64,000 bases of DNA from Argentina anserina. Its lineage: Eukaryota > Streptophyta > Magnoliopsida > Rosales > Rosaceae. The position numbers and the translations under genes are program-made. Location: positions 12,599,001 to 12,663,000 of the forward strand of contig NC_065875.1 in NCBI RefSeq assembly GCF_933775445.1. The letters run 5' to 3'. The notes below the pieces were generated by a model that saw nothing but the letters and a program-made list of their open reading frames with translations, was not told where the DNA came from and made no database searches. Below, one piece after another: positions 33,446 through 46,252 of the stretch (position 1 is its first letter; the number at the start of each line of letters is the position of its first letter).

Positions 33446-36400
33446 TCAAGCATCTAAGTTAGGCAAAATGCCTATGCTCTCTATGTGTTTCTTAAACACT
33501 TTAACTGGTAATGCTTTTGTGAAAGGATAAGCTAGTTGTGAGTTTGTATCTATGCTTAGAACCACTAACTCACCCCTTTTAACCCTCTCCCTAACACTGT
33601 AATACTTTAAATCTATATACTTGGAATTGCTAGATCTCTTATTGTTCTTGCAGAAGTACACAGCTGCCTCATTGTCACAAAAGACTTCCAATTTGTCTTC
33701 CACAATGTGACTGAGTACTTGAGTTTGCTGTAGAAAATTTCTTATCCATACCCCTTCACACACTGCTTCATATACTGCTATGTACTCAGCTTGCATGGTT
33801 GAGGTTGCGATCAATGCCTGCTTCATGGTTTTCCAAGCAATAGCTCCTCCTGCTAGTATGTACACGTATCCACAAGTGGACTTCTTTGAATCAGGATAAT
33901 TCCCTGCAAAATCAGAATCTGAAAATCCAATAACCTTCAAATCCTTGACTTATCTGTAAACTAGCATGTGATTCGTTGTCTTCTGTAGATACCTCAACAC
34001 CTTTTTCCCTGCAACCCAGTGTTCATAACCTGGATTAAATTGAAACCTTGATAACATCCCAACTGCAAAAGCTAAGTCAGGTCTTGTGCAAACTTGAGTA
34101 TACATGAGGCTTCCAACTAATCTTGCATAAGGCTTTGACTTCATGTTCTCCTTCTCAGTTTCAGTTTGTGGTTGTTGACCTTTCGTGAGCTTGTCACCTT
34201 TAGACATTGGAACTTCTCCTCCAGAGCACTGTTTCATACTAAATCTCTTCAGAACTTTAGAAATGTAATTTTCTTGGGACAATCCCAACAGCTTATGTGC
34301 TCTATCTCTTTTAATCTCAATCTCTAGTACATATGATGCTTCACCTAGATCTTTCATGTCAAAATTCTTTGACAGAAAGCTTTTGGTATCTTTTAGCAGT
34401 TTTAGATTGCTGCTAGCCAAAAGTATATCATCAACATATAGTACTAATAAAATAAATTGATCTCCAACTGTTTTTAAATAAACACACTCATAAACTAGAT
34501 TTTCAGTCAAGCCAAAAGAGGAAATCACTGAGTCAAATTTCTTGTACCACTGCCTGGAAGCTTGCTTGAGTCCATAAATTGATTTCTTCAGCTTGCAGAC
34601 CAAATTCTCATTTCCTGCTTCAATAAATCCTTCTGGTTGTTTCATGTAGATCACTTCATCAAGCTCTCAATTTAAGAAGGCTGTCTTGACATCCATTTGG
34701 TGTAGCTCCATATCATAGTGTGCTACTAACGCCATAATAATCCTAAAAGAATCTTTACAAGAAACTGGAGAAAAAGTCTCAGTGTAGTCTATGCCTTATT
34801 TCTGTGTAAATCCTTTTGCAACTAACATTGCCTTGTGTCTTTCAGTGTTTCCTGTTGCATCTGTCTTGGTTTTGTAAACCCACTTGCAGCCAATTGCTTT
34901 TTGACTTGGATCAGCTTCAACTAATTCCCAAACTCCATTTTTCTCCATTGACTCAATTTCAGATTGCATAGCTTCTTGCCACTTCTCTGACTCAACACAT
35001 TCTGTAGCTTGAACAAAATTTGTTGGATCATTGTCTTCTGCACAATCTTCTACTACGTCTGCCTCAGTTAGATAACTGACAATGTAAAGACAATTTCCCC
35101 CCCCCCAAATTTTGCTTTTCTAGCTCTTTCGGATCTTCTAAACATAGGATTTTGAGGAAGAGCTGGAATTAGATTATTTTGAGGTTGTGGAGGTTGTGGA
35201 ATTAGATTAGGTTCTGCTATAGGTGCAATTGCAGTAATGGGAGGATTCTGAACAACTATATTATTTTCTGGATTGTCAATTTGCATTCCTTGATCAATTT
35301 CATAATCATCTGCATCTTGATTTTCTCTAATGATGTCATCTGCTAATTCATTATCTAAAGGTAATGTATTTGCTAAATCCTCATCCATCACAAGTTCTTC
35401 AAAGTATGAGGATAAATCCTCATAAATTATATTGTGAATTTTCTCATTTATGAATTTTACTTGATGAGTTTCAAAAATTCTGGGTGAGTGTTTAGCAGAA
35501 TATAGCTTGTAACCTTTAGATTTATCTGGATAACCTATGAAATAGCAGCTAACAGACTTTTCATCAAGCTTGCTCATTTTTGGATTATAAATCCGAACTT
35601 CTGCTTGACAACCTCATACATGAAAATGAAAAAGACTTGGTTTTCTACCACACCATAATTCAAAAGAAGTTTTCTCTATGGCTTTACTTGGTGTTCTGTT
35701 GCAAATATAATTTGCAGTTTTTAAAGCCTCTCCCCATAAGAATTTTGGCAACTCAGTGGTACACATCATACACCTAACCATATTTAGAAGGGTTATATTC
35801 TTTCTCTCTGCAACACCATTTTGTTGGGGATTATATGGTGTTGTATATTGAGCTTTAGTTCCATGCTCTTGCAGATACAAGGCAAAAGGACCCTTTTGTT
35901 GACATTTTTCTGTATATTTTCCATAAAATTCCCCACCTCTATTTGATCTTACTGTTTTGATCTTTCTCTCTAGTTGATTCTCTACCTCAGCCTTATAGAT
36001 TTGAAAGGCTTTAAGTGCCTGCGATTTTTCTGAGAGTAGAGAAACATAACCGTATCTAGAGAAATCATCAAGGAATGTAATGAAATGCACGTTTTCACAG
36101 ATAGTTTGGTGTTTAAATGGACCACAGATATCAGTGTGTATGAGCTCCAACAACTCTTTACTTCTTACTGCAGTCTTTTTCCGTTTGTTTGTCATCTTAC
36201 CCTTAAAACATTCAATACAATCATGAAGGTTTGAAAAGTCTAACTCGTTTAAAATGTTGTTCCTTACTAATAGTTTCAGTCTCTCTTTGGATACATGGTT
36301 TAATCTTCTATGCCATAAATATGCAGATTTTTCATTGTTCCTGGTTCTCTTAACACCAGTTAAGGTGCTGGTACTTTTAGTGCTATCTGATTCAACAAAA

Positions 36401-37605
36401 GAAATATCTTGTTGAGATATTGAACAATTTAACTTTATATGATCATCCAATATTACACCAAAACCAATTTGCTTTTTATTTCGAAAAATAAGAATTCCTT
36501 TATTGTCAATTAAAAAACTACATCCAGATTTAACCAATTGAGAAACTGAAACTAAATTTCTTCTCATGGAAGGTACATAATAAACGTTATTCAAGACTAT
36601 AAATTTTCCATATCCTAAATCAAGCCTAAGACATCCTGCAGCTTTTACTGCCACCTTCATCCCATTTCCAACACGCAAGCTAACATCCTCACTTCTTGGA
36701 GTCCTGGTCTTTTTGAACCCCTGTAAGGAATTAGTTATGTGAATAGGTGACCCGGAATCAATCCACCAAGATTGTGGATTGACATTAACAAGATTAACTT
36801 CTAAAGAAAAAAATGTATTAGAAATAATCTTACCCTTTTTAGCTAGCCAAGCCTTATAGCCAGTACAATCCTTTTTCATGTGTCCTACTTTCTTACAAAA
36901 GTAGCACTTGAATCTGAATGGTTTGTTATCCTTTGGCCCTGTGCTTGCTGATGTCTTAGAGATGATCTTGTTAGGCTTAAGCTTGTTCTGTTGATGTGAC
37001 TTCCTTTTCTTAGGCTTTTCAAGCAGGTAGATAGTTGGGGTTTGCTTCTTAATCCTCTCCTCCTCATCAGAACAGATAGCTATTAGTTCATCTAGAGTCC
37101 AGTTTTCCTTTTGAGCATTATAGCTAGTCCTGAGATGGTCAAAACTGCTTGGGAGTGTGTCCAGTGCATGATGCACCAGCAAGGTGTCATGTACTCCCAC
37201 CATTATCTCTTTAAGCCTATTGTTGATATTAATCAACTTTAATAAATGCTCCCTGACTCCTCCAGTTCCTGAGTATTGCAGGCTATGATACTCCTTGTTT
37301 AGCCTAGCTATCTCAGCTTTCTCACTCTCCTTGAACTTAGCTGACACGGCCTCCAGAAAATCAGTAGCAAATTCCGGCTCAGCCACGCATCCTCTAATGC
37401 TTTTAGACATAGACTACCTAATAACATTCTTAGCCATCATGTTTGAATGCATCCGCTTCTTATAGTTAGCTTTGACTGTGGTTTTATCATCTTCTGCTAG
37501 GGTTTCAGGTCTATCCTCTTGAAAACAATAGCCTATCTTATCATTCATGGTGATATAGGTTTCTACAAAATCCTTCCAAGCTCTAAAGTTTGACCCAGTA
37601 AGCAT
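33446..37605 (-). pseudogene. Copia-3 gag-pol, several in-frame stops and one frameshift
   Basis: Order on the minus strand: gag start (SNFRAW, 37605-37414), stop, gag body and CCHC knuckle CYFCKKVGHMKKDC, protease WWIDSGSP, pre-integrase LWHRRLNH with CIEC, and integrase with HTDICGP, RSNRGGEF and NGVAERKN. The second integrase aspartate is replaced by asparagine. A stop near 35611 precedes the linker (35577-35068), which ends at a ten-cytosine run (35097-35106) where the frame slips. RT continues with two further stops near 34800 and 34665, then MKQPEGF, LKQASRQW and YVDD (34654-33950), and RNase H with GFSDSDFAG and CDNEAAV (33940-33446). Stops are mostly TGG-to-TGA/TAG or other G-to-A type in the coding sense. 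Confidence 0.94.
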
Positions 37606-38964
37606 TAAAACACTGTTGAAGGTGAGGTAGATGCTACCTAAAGAGCAAAAGAAAATTTTATGACTTCTTAGCTTTCAGTGTTTTATGTTTTGTCATACAA
37701 TGCCAATCAAGACAAGCATAAAACAAAAAATATCATAAAACAACACAGTCATATACTTGCATGTAATTCAATCCATAACTTTAATCAACATTAAGCAATA
37801 CTTTTGAGCAATTACTTAACATTCTGTAATTCTTTTCAATAAGCCACACAAGATAAAAACATGTTATCCAAATAATCAAATCAACATCTTTAGACAGAAG
37901 ATCTAATTCCAAGTATCCGAATTTATTTTCATCAAATATGCTTATTGTTGTCTGTATTCTAAAATCATATTTTAACCACTTCTTTGGAAGAATAAAATAT
38001 GAATTTAAAAACATAGAACACAACTTTTCAGTTTGTTATTTTGAAAATTCCCTGCAGATATCAAAGAAGAATGCTTTGTGCAATATGTTCAATTATATAA
38101 ACAGGAAACCACAAACCAATTTTGAGCTTATAACTTAACTTTGTTTTCTACCCAGATAATCTTTATAAGAAAACTAAGCTATGTGCCATGTAAACCTTTT
38201 ACAATGTATAAAATTAGGAGACTTTAAACTTCTGCATACATTGTCCATTAATTACAGCACACACATAGAATGCAATCATTCAATTCAACCATAGAGTATA
38301 TATTTGCATAGAAAATTAAATTTTCCAGCCATATAGGAACCACACGTCAACCACAATCCAAGTCTCTAAGCTACTCTTATATGCACGCTGGGTGTGCTCT
38401 AGGGTTCTTATGTATATACATATATATATATATATATATATACTTCATATAATCTGCTTGAATTGAAATCGGAAAACCTTTAAGAAAAACCTATTTTGCT
38501 TTTTTCCCAAATTTGCTGTAGTTTTTGTAGCGGAAGCATAGAACAAATTTTTGAATCAGCAGTAATTTTCTTTGGTCTTCTTAATCCGTAGTAATTTGGG
38601 TTATAAATCCCGTAAGAGACGTAAAGGTTTCAATCGCTTCCGATCCAGTCGTCTTCCCAAATCCAGAATCTCAACGTTTTGAAAAACACAACGGCTAAAA
38701 ATTTTCTTGAGTTGTTGTTCTTGAGTTTGGATTGGGTTGAGACCGGATCCGCGTGTTTGCAACCGGTTCGACCCGTAAAGCAAAATTCCTCAGTAGTAAA
38801 GTTCGCGACCAGCAGTAACGCTCGCGACCAGCAGTCACGCTCGCGATCCTCAGTGACGCTCGCGACCATCAAGTAACGTTCGCGACCATCTCCTTTTTTT
38901 TTTTTGTTAAAATCTAAAACCGATTTTTAGTTATGCAAAACTGAAAATTTTTGTGCTCATAAGT
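37606..38964 (-). other. Copia-3 untranslated leader
   Basis: 1.36 kb with no protein. It includes a TA microsatellite (about 38415-38442) and a minisatellite (38800-38890). Confidence 0.7.
38800..38890. repeat. 19-20 bp leader minisatellite in copia-3
   Basis: About five units of the type ACGCTCGCGACCAGCAGT occur with small variations. The core CTCGCGACC is also the core of the copia-1/2 leader repeats, but in the opposite orientation relative to the coding strand. Confidence 0.8.
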
Positions 38965-38976
38965 GCTCTGATACCA
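38965..38976 (-). other. Copia-3 primer-binding site (initiator tRNA-Met)
   Basis: The plus strand reads GCTCTGATACCA. The minus strand reads TGGTATCAGAGC, the standard plant tRNA-Met-i complement, two bases from the LTR end. Confidence 0.95.
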
Positions 38977-38978
38977 AA

Positions 38979-39454
38979 TGTAAATTAAATTACATGATAT
39001 GAGTACAAAACCAAAGATCATATGCATAACAACTAATCGTTAACTTAGTGAATGAGATTTACTTACCATCTTCATGAACGACGACACCGTGATCCATTTT
39101 GCCTTAATCCGAAGTCACAAGGTGTTATGCAAAGTCTTATGTTAGTCACTACTCTTTGCTTTCTCAATGGACAGAAACTCACGCAAATAACTCGTAGTGA
39201 TAACAGCGACGTTTACCATCTATATATAGAGAATCTTTAACCCTTAAGAGTCATTCCATTAAAGACATCTTGTAAGTTAAGTCATCTTATAGTCTTGCTT
39301 CTAGACTTAAATTAGGATTCCTTACCATAATGATATAATACACGAAATCATTAGGAACTAGATTTGATATTATCTTTGTTTCCATGTAGAAATAGATTAT
39401 GACATTAAACATGATAATCATATAATATGTAATATGTCCAAAATTGATCTAACA
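38979..39454 (-). repeat. Copia-3 5' LTR
   Basis: TG...CA, 476 bp, lacking a 27-bp segment present in the other LTR near 32655. Followed by AATCA (39455-39459). Confidence 0.93.
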
Positions 39455-39459
39455 AATCA

Positions 39460-42345
39460 TATATGTAGAAATTAACCTAGCTGATAAAAATTAGTTTCAA
39501 TTGCATAGTACAAGCATAACTTATCAATAATTTAATATTCCTTATCTCTCCCTATACTTGGTTTTAGACATTTAAAATATAATTAGTAGTGGCTAACTAG
39601 TTTTTGCCCATTAGACCTGCAAACCGGTATAGTTGCCAATCGTTTGGCTAGGAGACACTCCTAACAGTTTATCTGCACGAGGTAAATTAGAGGGAGGAAA
39701 AGCAATTCTTAGAATGATTTGTGGTGTGTAGATGATGTTGAATATGAATACTCAGAAATTGTTGAGACAATTCGCGAGGCCACAGAAGTGAATTCCAAAA
39801 TATCCTTAAGCGTAGCACAGGCCTCCGATCGTTGTTGCAACTATATGCTGCAGGTCATACACGTACTATATGATCGATTGATCGACTTTTAATTTTGTTG
39901 TTGGGTTAAACATCATTACACAATTCATGTAGTCTCTAAAATTTGTCACATTGTGTTACTTTGGTACAGATCGATCTTCCAACAATTCACAGGCATCAAT
40001 GCCATTACGTTTCATTCTCCATTTTTGTTCCAGACCTTAGGGTTTCAGAGTGATATGCTTCCCTATATATAACTGGCCTTGTCAATGTACTATCAACTAT
40101 TGTGTCAAAATGACAAAATGTACGTCAAGACAAAGCTGGTCGCCGAATGCTTTTAATAGAAGCCGGGGTTCAATGTTGGTTTCTCAAATCGGAGTTGCAA
40201 TAGTGATGGGACTCAAAGTTAAGGATCATTCTAACATACTTGGGCAAGGCTTGGGAATTCTTGTCTTGGTTTTCGTCTGCAGCTTTGTAGCATGCATCGA
40301 ACCATCGCATGGTCATGGGGACCTCTTCGGTGGTTGATCCCAGTGTGATCGACATAATTAAGCTGTTAAAGCTCGCTCTACAGGTCAAATAAATGAGCTA
40401 AACTTGATCGAAATGATTTTTAATTTTGAATACGTTGTAAAACAAATGCATTTACGAGACTATACCATTGACAACCTCTAAAACTCCATGACTATTTTCA
40501 TTTGATAAATTCCCATCGATTCGTTATAAACATCAGTATAATGGTGTCATCTGGTGATCTGGAAAGGTTTTAAAGGTCCGCCCACAAGTTGTGGAGGAAT
40601 CCATGGGATATGTTCAGAAATCATTAGGATATGTAAAATAATGTCTCCCAGTTCCTGGCTTCGATTTTTCTCCCATTAATTGGTGGTATAACAAATATTG
40701 TCATTACAAACTGACTCTAGTTTTATTATAGATAATTTAAATGAAAAATTCAGGTTGAAGAAACCGTCGGTGACATAAAATATACATTGCATTTAACAGG
40801 GTTTTTGAAGGTTTAGAAAAGGTGTGGATCTTGGCTCTATTAAGCTTAATGTCAAAACAACAACTCATGGTTTCTGAACGTATTTCTGGTCGTTTCTTGA
40901 TTTATTCTGCCAGTTTAGGTCCAAAACCATTGAAATGATCTGTGTAGAGCAGAATATTAAACAAGAAGTAGGCAAAGAGAAGACTCTGTGAGAATCAATT
41001 TAAGGTTTATTAAAAGGTTAGTGAAAGGATTTGAAAATCTTATATTTTGGAATTTTTGGAGAATGTCGATGGATGGTACGGGTCTGCAAGAGCTTCAAAT
41101 CTAGTTTTACATTGTCAAGGAATGTTGACTTCGATGGCTAGTTCTTACTTCTTAGTAAGCACGCACATATTACGTTTCGATACATCTAATACTTATAATT
41201 GATTGTAACTAGTCCACAACTCTCTGCAATATTACACTTGTGCATTTGTAGATTTATTTTTCATTTTTATTCAGACATATTATTTAAAACGCCGACATTT
41301 CCATCTTTACCTTACACTACTGAACACATTTTTCAAATTAATTAGAGAAACGATCACCCATTCTCGTGTTGATTTCTGCTGGGGTATATATCAAAGAAAG
41401 ATATAGATATAAAGATATAAGGTACATATGAAAAGTCACAGATCACATGAAAATCATTAATGGAAGATGAGAACTATGGCACATATTTCTCAACAGTAAT
41501 TAGCCCTGCTTGATGATCAGACGCAACTAAACTTCTAGAAAGCTTGAATTAGGCAATCTTAATTTGTTGTATTTGTACCGTCCACACTAGCAACAAGACT
41601 TGCTGTCTGTTATTAGATATTATGTACATTTAAAACGAAGGGATTGGTCACATGTTCTTCTACCTAATTGGCAATTGAGGTTCTTTGAATACAAAGACAA
41701 TCATTTTCTTTAGTTAATAGTAGTTTCAGACCGAGAATAACAATAACCAATTCGATCATGATCTGGTTATCAGGCCGGGCTAAACTATAATTACGTGATA
41801 TATGTTAGAGTTTGATCGTCGTCGTTATTATAAGTTTCTGTGTGCAAATTCATCATAGTATATATCATATGTGGAAGAGTTCCTTTGTGGAATAACGTTG
41901 ATTTCACGCAAGTCTACGTGATCCTGCACGCTGATGGATATAATAAGTGATTCGGCAAAAAGCATGAAAGAGAACTATGCTTTAACATGCAAATGTTTTT
42001 TTATGAATCAATCTTTGATAATGAGATCCTCATTCTGATATGATAGCATTATTGAAATCGTTGTCGATGATCATTGAGTATTTGATTGTAGCTAGGACGA
42101 ATAATACAGTAATACATTAGACTTTTTCAATAATTCTTTCATCCGAAGAATTAATGATATCAAAGAGGGGTAATCTTACCTGGGAGGAGGGGAGTGCGGT
42201 TGTACTAATCAGCGTCGTCGTTGTGCATCGCCGATGGCCGAAATCACTAAATCCGCACGATGTGGACTTTCTGGACGTCCGCATTTAAAAATATATATAT
42301 ATATATATATATATAATGCTATTATCTTGGGACTAAATAAAGCAT
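39460..42345. other. Copy B core, non-coding
   Basis: This matches copy A 2915-5097 and 5474-5670. The block 39880-40310 is absent from copy A. It includes a plus-strand frame at 40050-40337 (95 residues) with a hydrophobic segment (GILVLVFVCSFVACI). No homology is recognised and the ATG has no supporting context. From 42116 to 42290 the sequence differs from copy A, and a TA run lies at 42288-42315. Confidence 0.5.
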
Positions 42346-43800
42346 TGCCTTAAACAAGGAAATGAAAGAGAGAGCATGCTGATTTGGTTTTGCTTGTTAG
42401 CCCAGAATTAACTGCATGATTTTGTGAGATAATGACCCAGCAACACCAAGCTCCATCTTCCTCCACACAGTGCCCCCCCGCCCGCCCGCGAGTAGACCAG
42501 ACTAAACCCACATTTTCAAAGACTAGCTTTGTAACTTGCCCTGTCTTATCAATATTATTAGACTAATTTTCTAGGGGCACTTACACTTTCTTTGACTCTG
42601 TCAACCATCTTATAATTACCAATAAGTACAGTACAAACCCGTACGTTTGTTTATCCACGAGTTGAATTCAATAGTTGAATTGAAATTGTTTTTACTGTCT
42701 AATTTTTAAATATGTTAGAAATTAAAAAAAAATTGATTTTTCATAGAGGAGTAAATGACAAACAATTATAATAAGATAATAATAATTATAGATATACAAA
42801 AGAAAATTTAAATAATCTAGAACTTTCTAATTCACTATTATTATTATATATATATATATAAAATAATATTTTTTATTTAGAATGCATATGACTTTCTTTG
42901 TCGAGGGCCTACTGGAATTAAGGGCTCTAGGCAGCGGCCTGCTAGGCCTAGCGCCAAAGCCGGTTACTAATAATTCTCGTATCGTCACAAAATAAGACAA
43001 AATATCATGCAACTTGGTTTTTTTTTTCTCTAATTAGGTCTTCTGTCTGTTATTTAATACCCAATGGCATGGGTCTTTCATGATCGTCGTTAACTTTTGA
43101 ATGGGATTATCTAAGTACTATCACTACTATGTACTCAAGTTAATTAAATTAAATTTACAACGTTAAAACAAAATTACAGCATGCATTACGATAAAATTAT
43201 CGTCTACGAAACTTAATATACGCTTAATTTACAACTAGTTAAACTAAAAGCATAGGTCACTCTACTTTACAATTGAACTAAATTTACGTTATTGACTTAG
43301 AACTTGCATTTTATATATTTTACATATTGTCAAATTAATTTACGAGATCAAGATCGATTATGTGAAGTAATGAAGATAACACTGTTGGATCATTACAAAC
43401 TACAAGAACTAAAAGTAGTCACTCTACTTTACGACAACAATTCTTGCAACATTCGCCCAGTGTGCGCATCATCAATTGCATGGAGATACTGTAGAATTTC
43501 CCTCAATGGAGATTACTGTATAAGTGAACTGGTTTAGCTGATCATCTCAGCATGAACAAATTTACAAGTATGGAAGTGATATGAACAAATTATACATTTA
43601 AAAACACAAGAAAATGCCTCCAGAAGTTATGTGTATTAGCGCTCGTCAACGAGCCAGGTTGTAGTACATTTAGATAAAGTGACGGGCCGGATATTTTCAC
43701 AAATATGAAGATTCAAGCTCACCCATCTAAAGCGGTTCTTAAGGGGTTTTTACGAGTTGGGCTTTGCGGGCTTGTATTAGAAGAAAAAAAACACAATACT
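42346..43800. other. AT-rich intergenic sequence
   Basis: No gene was seen. A (TA)n run lies near 42843-42860. A short GC-rich patch at 42470-42495 (CCCGCCCGCCCGCG) and a GGCCTAGCGCC-type patch near 42940 stand out. The latter is reminiscent of, but not clearly homologous to, the GGCGCTAG block at 3311-3390. Confidence 0.45.
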
Positions 43801-43962
43801 TAATAGGAGCAATTTGTGTGACGTTCTTAACATTTTTTTACCTCCATTTTTACTTTACTTAGCCCTTATTGTTGTAATTTCGAGTTATTGAGTCGTAGTA
43901 GGAGTCTTTGGTGGCATTGATGACATTGTTTTTGTTTAAACGAGTTGAAAATGCAGAAATGG
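43801..43962 (+). repeat. Truncated 5' LTR of Tat/Athila-like element
   Basis: About 160 bp matching the start of the LTR at 48383 (GGAGCAATTTGTG..., GTAATTTCGAGT...). It then stops, with RT-coding sequence beginning soon after, so most of the LTR, gag, protease and early RT have been deleted. Confidence 0.8.
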
Positions 43963-44184
43963 ATGAGTTGAATTTAGTGCTTGAATGTAGTCCCTAAGAA
44001 TGTATTTTATTGCTATCTTCATTATCCATATTGACACAAATCGAATCATGCCCTAAGTAGGTTCAGTTTGTGTTAATTAATGTGGGAAATTCTGGAAATT
44101 TATATGTACCCCATGGTGAGTGACGCCACCGTGAAGCATGTCTCTAACAAAGATTTGGTGCTTAAATGTTATCTTGTTTGATTT

Positions 44185-46252
44185 CAACCCTAAGTGTTTA
44201 GAGAACATAGAGTTAATCTTGCAAAGGTGTGTAGAAACTAACCTTGTGCTTAATTGGGAAAATGTCATTTCATGGTAAATTATGGGATAGTTTTAGGACA
44301 TATTGTATCTGCTAAGGGTATAGGGGTAGACAAGGCTAAGGTTGATATTGTGCATCACTTACCCAGGTTCGTTCTTTCCTTAGGCATGCAGGATTTTACA
44401 GGAAGTTCGTCAATGACTTTTCCATGGTTACTAGGCCTATGTGTACCCTATTGCAGAAGGATGTGTCATTTTCTTTGGGATGATGTATGTGAGCAAGTAT
44501 TTGTGAGGTTGAAGGAGTTATTGACGAGTGCACCCATTATTTGTTCTCCAGATTGGAGTCTGCCCTTCGAGTTAATGTGTGACGCTTCAGATTATGCAGT
44601 TGGGGCAGTTTTGGGCCAAAGAAAAGAAAATAAACCTATAGTGATTTACTATGCTTCTCGGACTTTTAATGAAGCCTAGATAAATTATTCAACTACGGAA
44701 AAAGAGCTCTTGGCTGTAATTTTTGTTTTAGAAAAATTTCGATCATATCTGTTATAATCTAAAGTAATTGTGTATTCTGATCATACAGCCTTGCGATATT
44801 AGATGACTAAGAAATATGCTAAACCCAGGCTAATCTGATGGATACTATTGATTCAGGAATTTGACCTAGAGATATGAGATAAGAAGGGAATTGAGAATGT
44901 GGTGGCTCATAATTAAGCAGGATTGTGCAAGATAAGGAAAGGCAGCCACTACGAGAGACGTTCCCAGATGAGGAGCTCTTTGGAATAGAGGTAAGTGTGC
45001 CTTGGTATGCACACATTGTCAATTATTTAGTTACTAGGACTTTTCCTAGTACATTTTCGCATGCTAATAAGGCTAAGTTGAAGAAAATGACTAGACATTA
45101 CATTTGGGATGAACCGTATTTATGGAAACAATGTAGTGATCAATTTATTAGGAGATGTGTCCCAGAAAATGAGCATAGGTCAATCCTTACTTTTTGTCAT
45201 AATGAGGCGTGTGGAGCTCACTTTGGACCTCGGAGAACAACCATGAAGGTTTTGGAGTGTGGATTTTATTGGCCTACTATCTTCAAGGATGCAAACTTGT
45301 TTTGTATTTCTTGTGATAGATGTCAGAGGACCGAAAAGATTGGTCTGAGGGATCAGATGCCCCTTTATCCTATTATCACTGTTGAAATTTTTGATGTTTG
45401 GGGTATTGATTTTATGGGTCTGTTTCCTTCATCTAGAGGTTTCTTGTATATCTTATTGGTTGTTGATTATATGTCAAAGTGAGTGGAGGCAAAAGACACC
45501 AGGATTAATGATTCTAAAGTGGTTGCAGGTTTCTTGAGAACTAACATCTTTTGTAGGTTTGGAGTTCCACGTGTTCTGATTAGCGATGCAAGTTCTCATT
45601 TCTACAACCGGACAATAGAGGCATTGCTCAAGAAGTATGGAGTGACCCATAAAGTATTGACACCTTGCCACCCTCAGACCAATGGAATGGAAGGTCCGAC
45701 AAGGAATGATTGGAGTGATCGCTTAGATGATGCATTGTGGGCCTACATGACAGCTTACAAGACGCCAATTGGAATGTCACCCTTCAGATTGACTTATGGG
45801 AAGGCATGTCACCTTCTAGTTGAGTTAGAGCATAGGGCTTGGTGGGCGGTGAGAAGTTCAATATGAGCTTGGATGAAGCAGGCCTACATCGAAAATTACA
45901 GCAGAATGAGCTTGAGGAGATTAGAAATGAGGCTTACGACGCTTCATGGATGTACAAGGAGAAAACCCGAGCATACCATGACAAAATGGTAAAAGGAAAG
46001 AAGTTTCAAGTGGGCCATAAAATTTTGTTATTCCATTCGAGGCTTATGTTATTTCCAGGGAAACTTCGTTCACGTTGGGTTGGTCCATCTGTTGTTACTA
46101 ATGTGTTTACTCATGGTGCAGTTGAGATACAAAGTGATAAAACACGGAAGACATTCAAAGTGAATGGGCATCGACTTAAGCCCTACTATGAATCTTTAGA
46201 GGAGCGCACGTATGAGGAAACAAGTTTGAGAGATGCGCCAAAAGGCGAGTGA
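44185..46252 (+). pseudogene. Gypsy pol remnant: RT end, RNase H, integrase
   Basis: The RT tail reads LENIELILQRCVETNLVLNW, then after a frame change GHIVSAKGIGVDKAK. RNase H follows with PFELMCDASDYAVGAVLGQ and later TTEKELLAV. Integrase starts with a zinc-binding H-x-H...CISCDRCQR (about 45200-45330), then WGIDFMG (first D) and LISDASSHF (second D). At PQTNGMEGP the normal run holding the catalytic glutamate is replaced by a short junction leading directly to [15 protein letters not shown], so about 20 residues including that glutamate are deleted. The C-terminal part ends at 46252 with the KVNGHRLKPYYE motif. Stops occur at 44678, 44754, 44802, 45481 and elsewhere. Confidence 0.9.

Larger units (their letters stand above)
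32345..39454 (-). mobile_element. Copia-3, Ty1-copia retrotransposon, full length but degenerate
   Basis: LTRs at 32345-32847 (503 bp) and 38979-39454 (476 bp) differ at about 11 positions plus one 27-bp gap, the lowest divergence of the LTR pairs here. The target duplication AATCA is exact. On the minus strand: LTR, tRNA-Met primer site, a 1.3-kb leader, gag-pol (37605-33446) in one broken frame, polypurine tract and LTR. The family differs from copia-1/2: the LTR is longer, gag and pol are contiguous, and the primer site is canonical. Confidence 0.96.
21331..42345 (+). repeat. Segmental duplication, copy B (interrupted)
   Basis: This is the second direct copy of the segment at 1253-12590. 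It is broken into blocks 21331-21735, 32287-32344, 39455-39850, 40315-42115 and about 42310-42345 by later or lineage-specific DNA. It lacks the solo LTR (1325-2289), the 370-bp insertion (5098-5467) and the TIR element with copia-1 that sit in copy A. Confidence 0.85.

Noticed and set aside
40050..40337. 95-residue frame with a membrane-like segment in copy B
   Set aside because: It lies in a block missing from copy A, has no recognised domain, and stop codons flank it closely.
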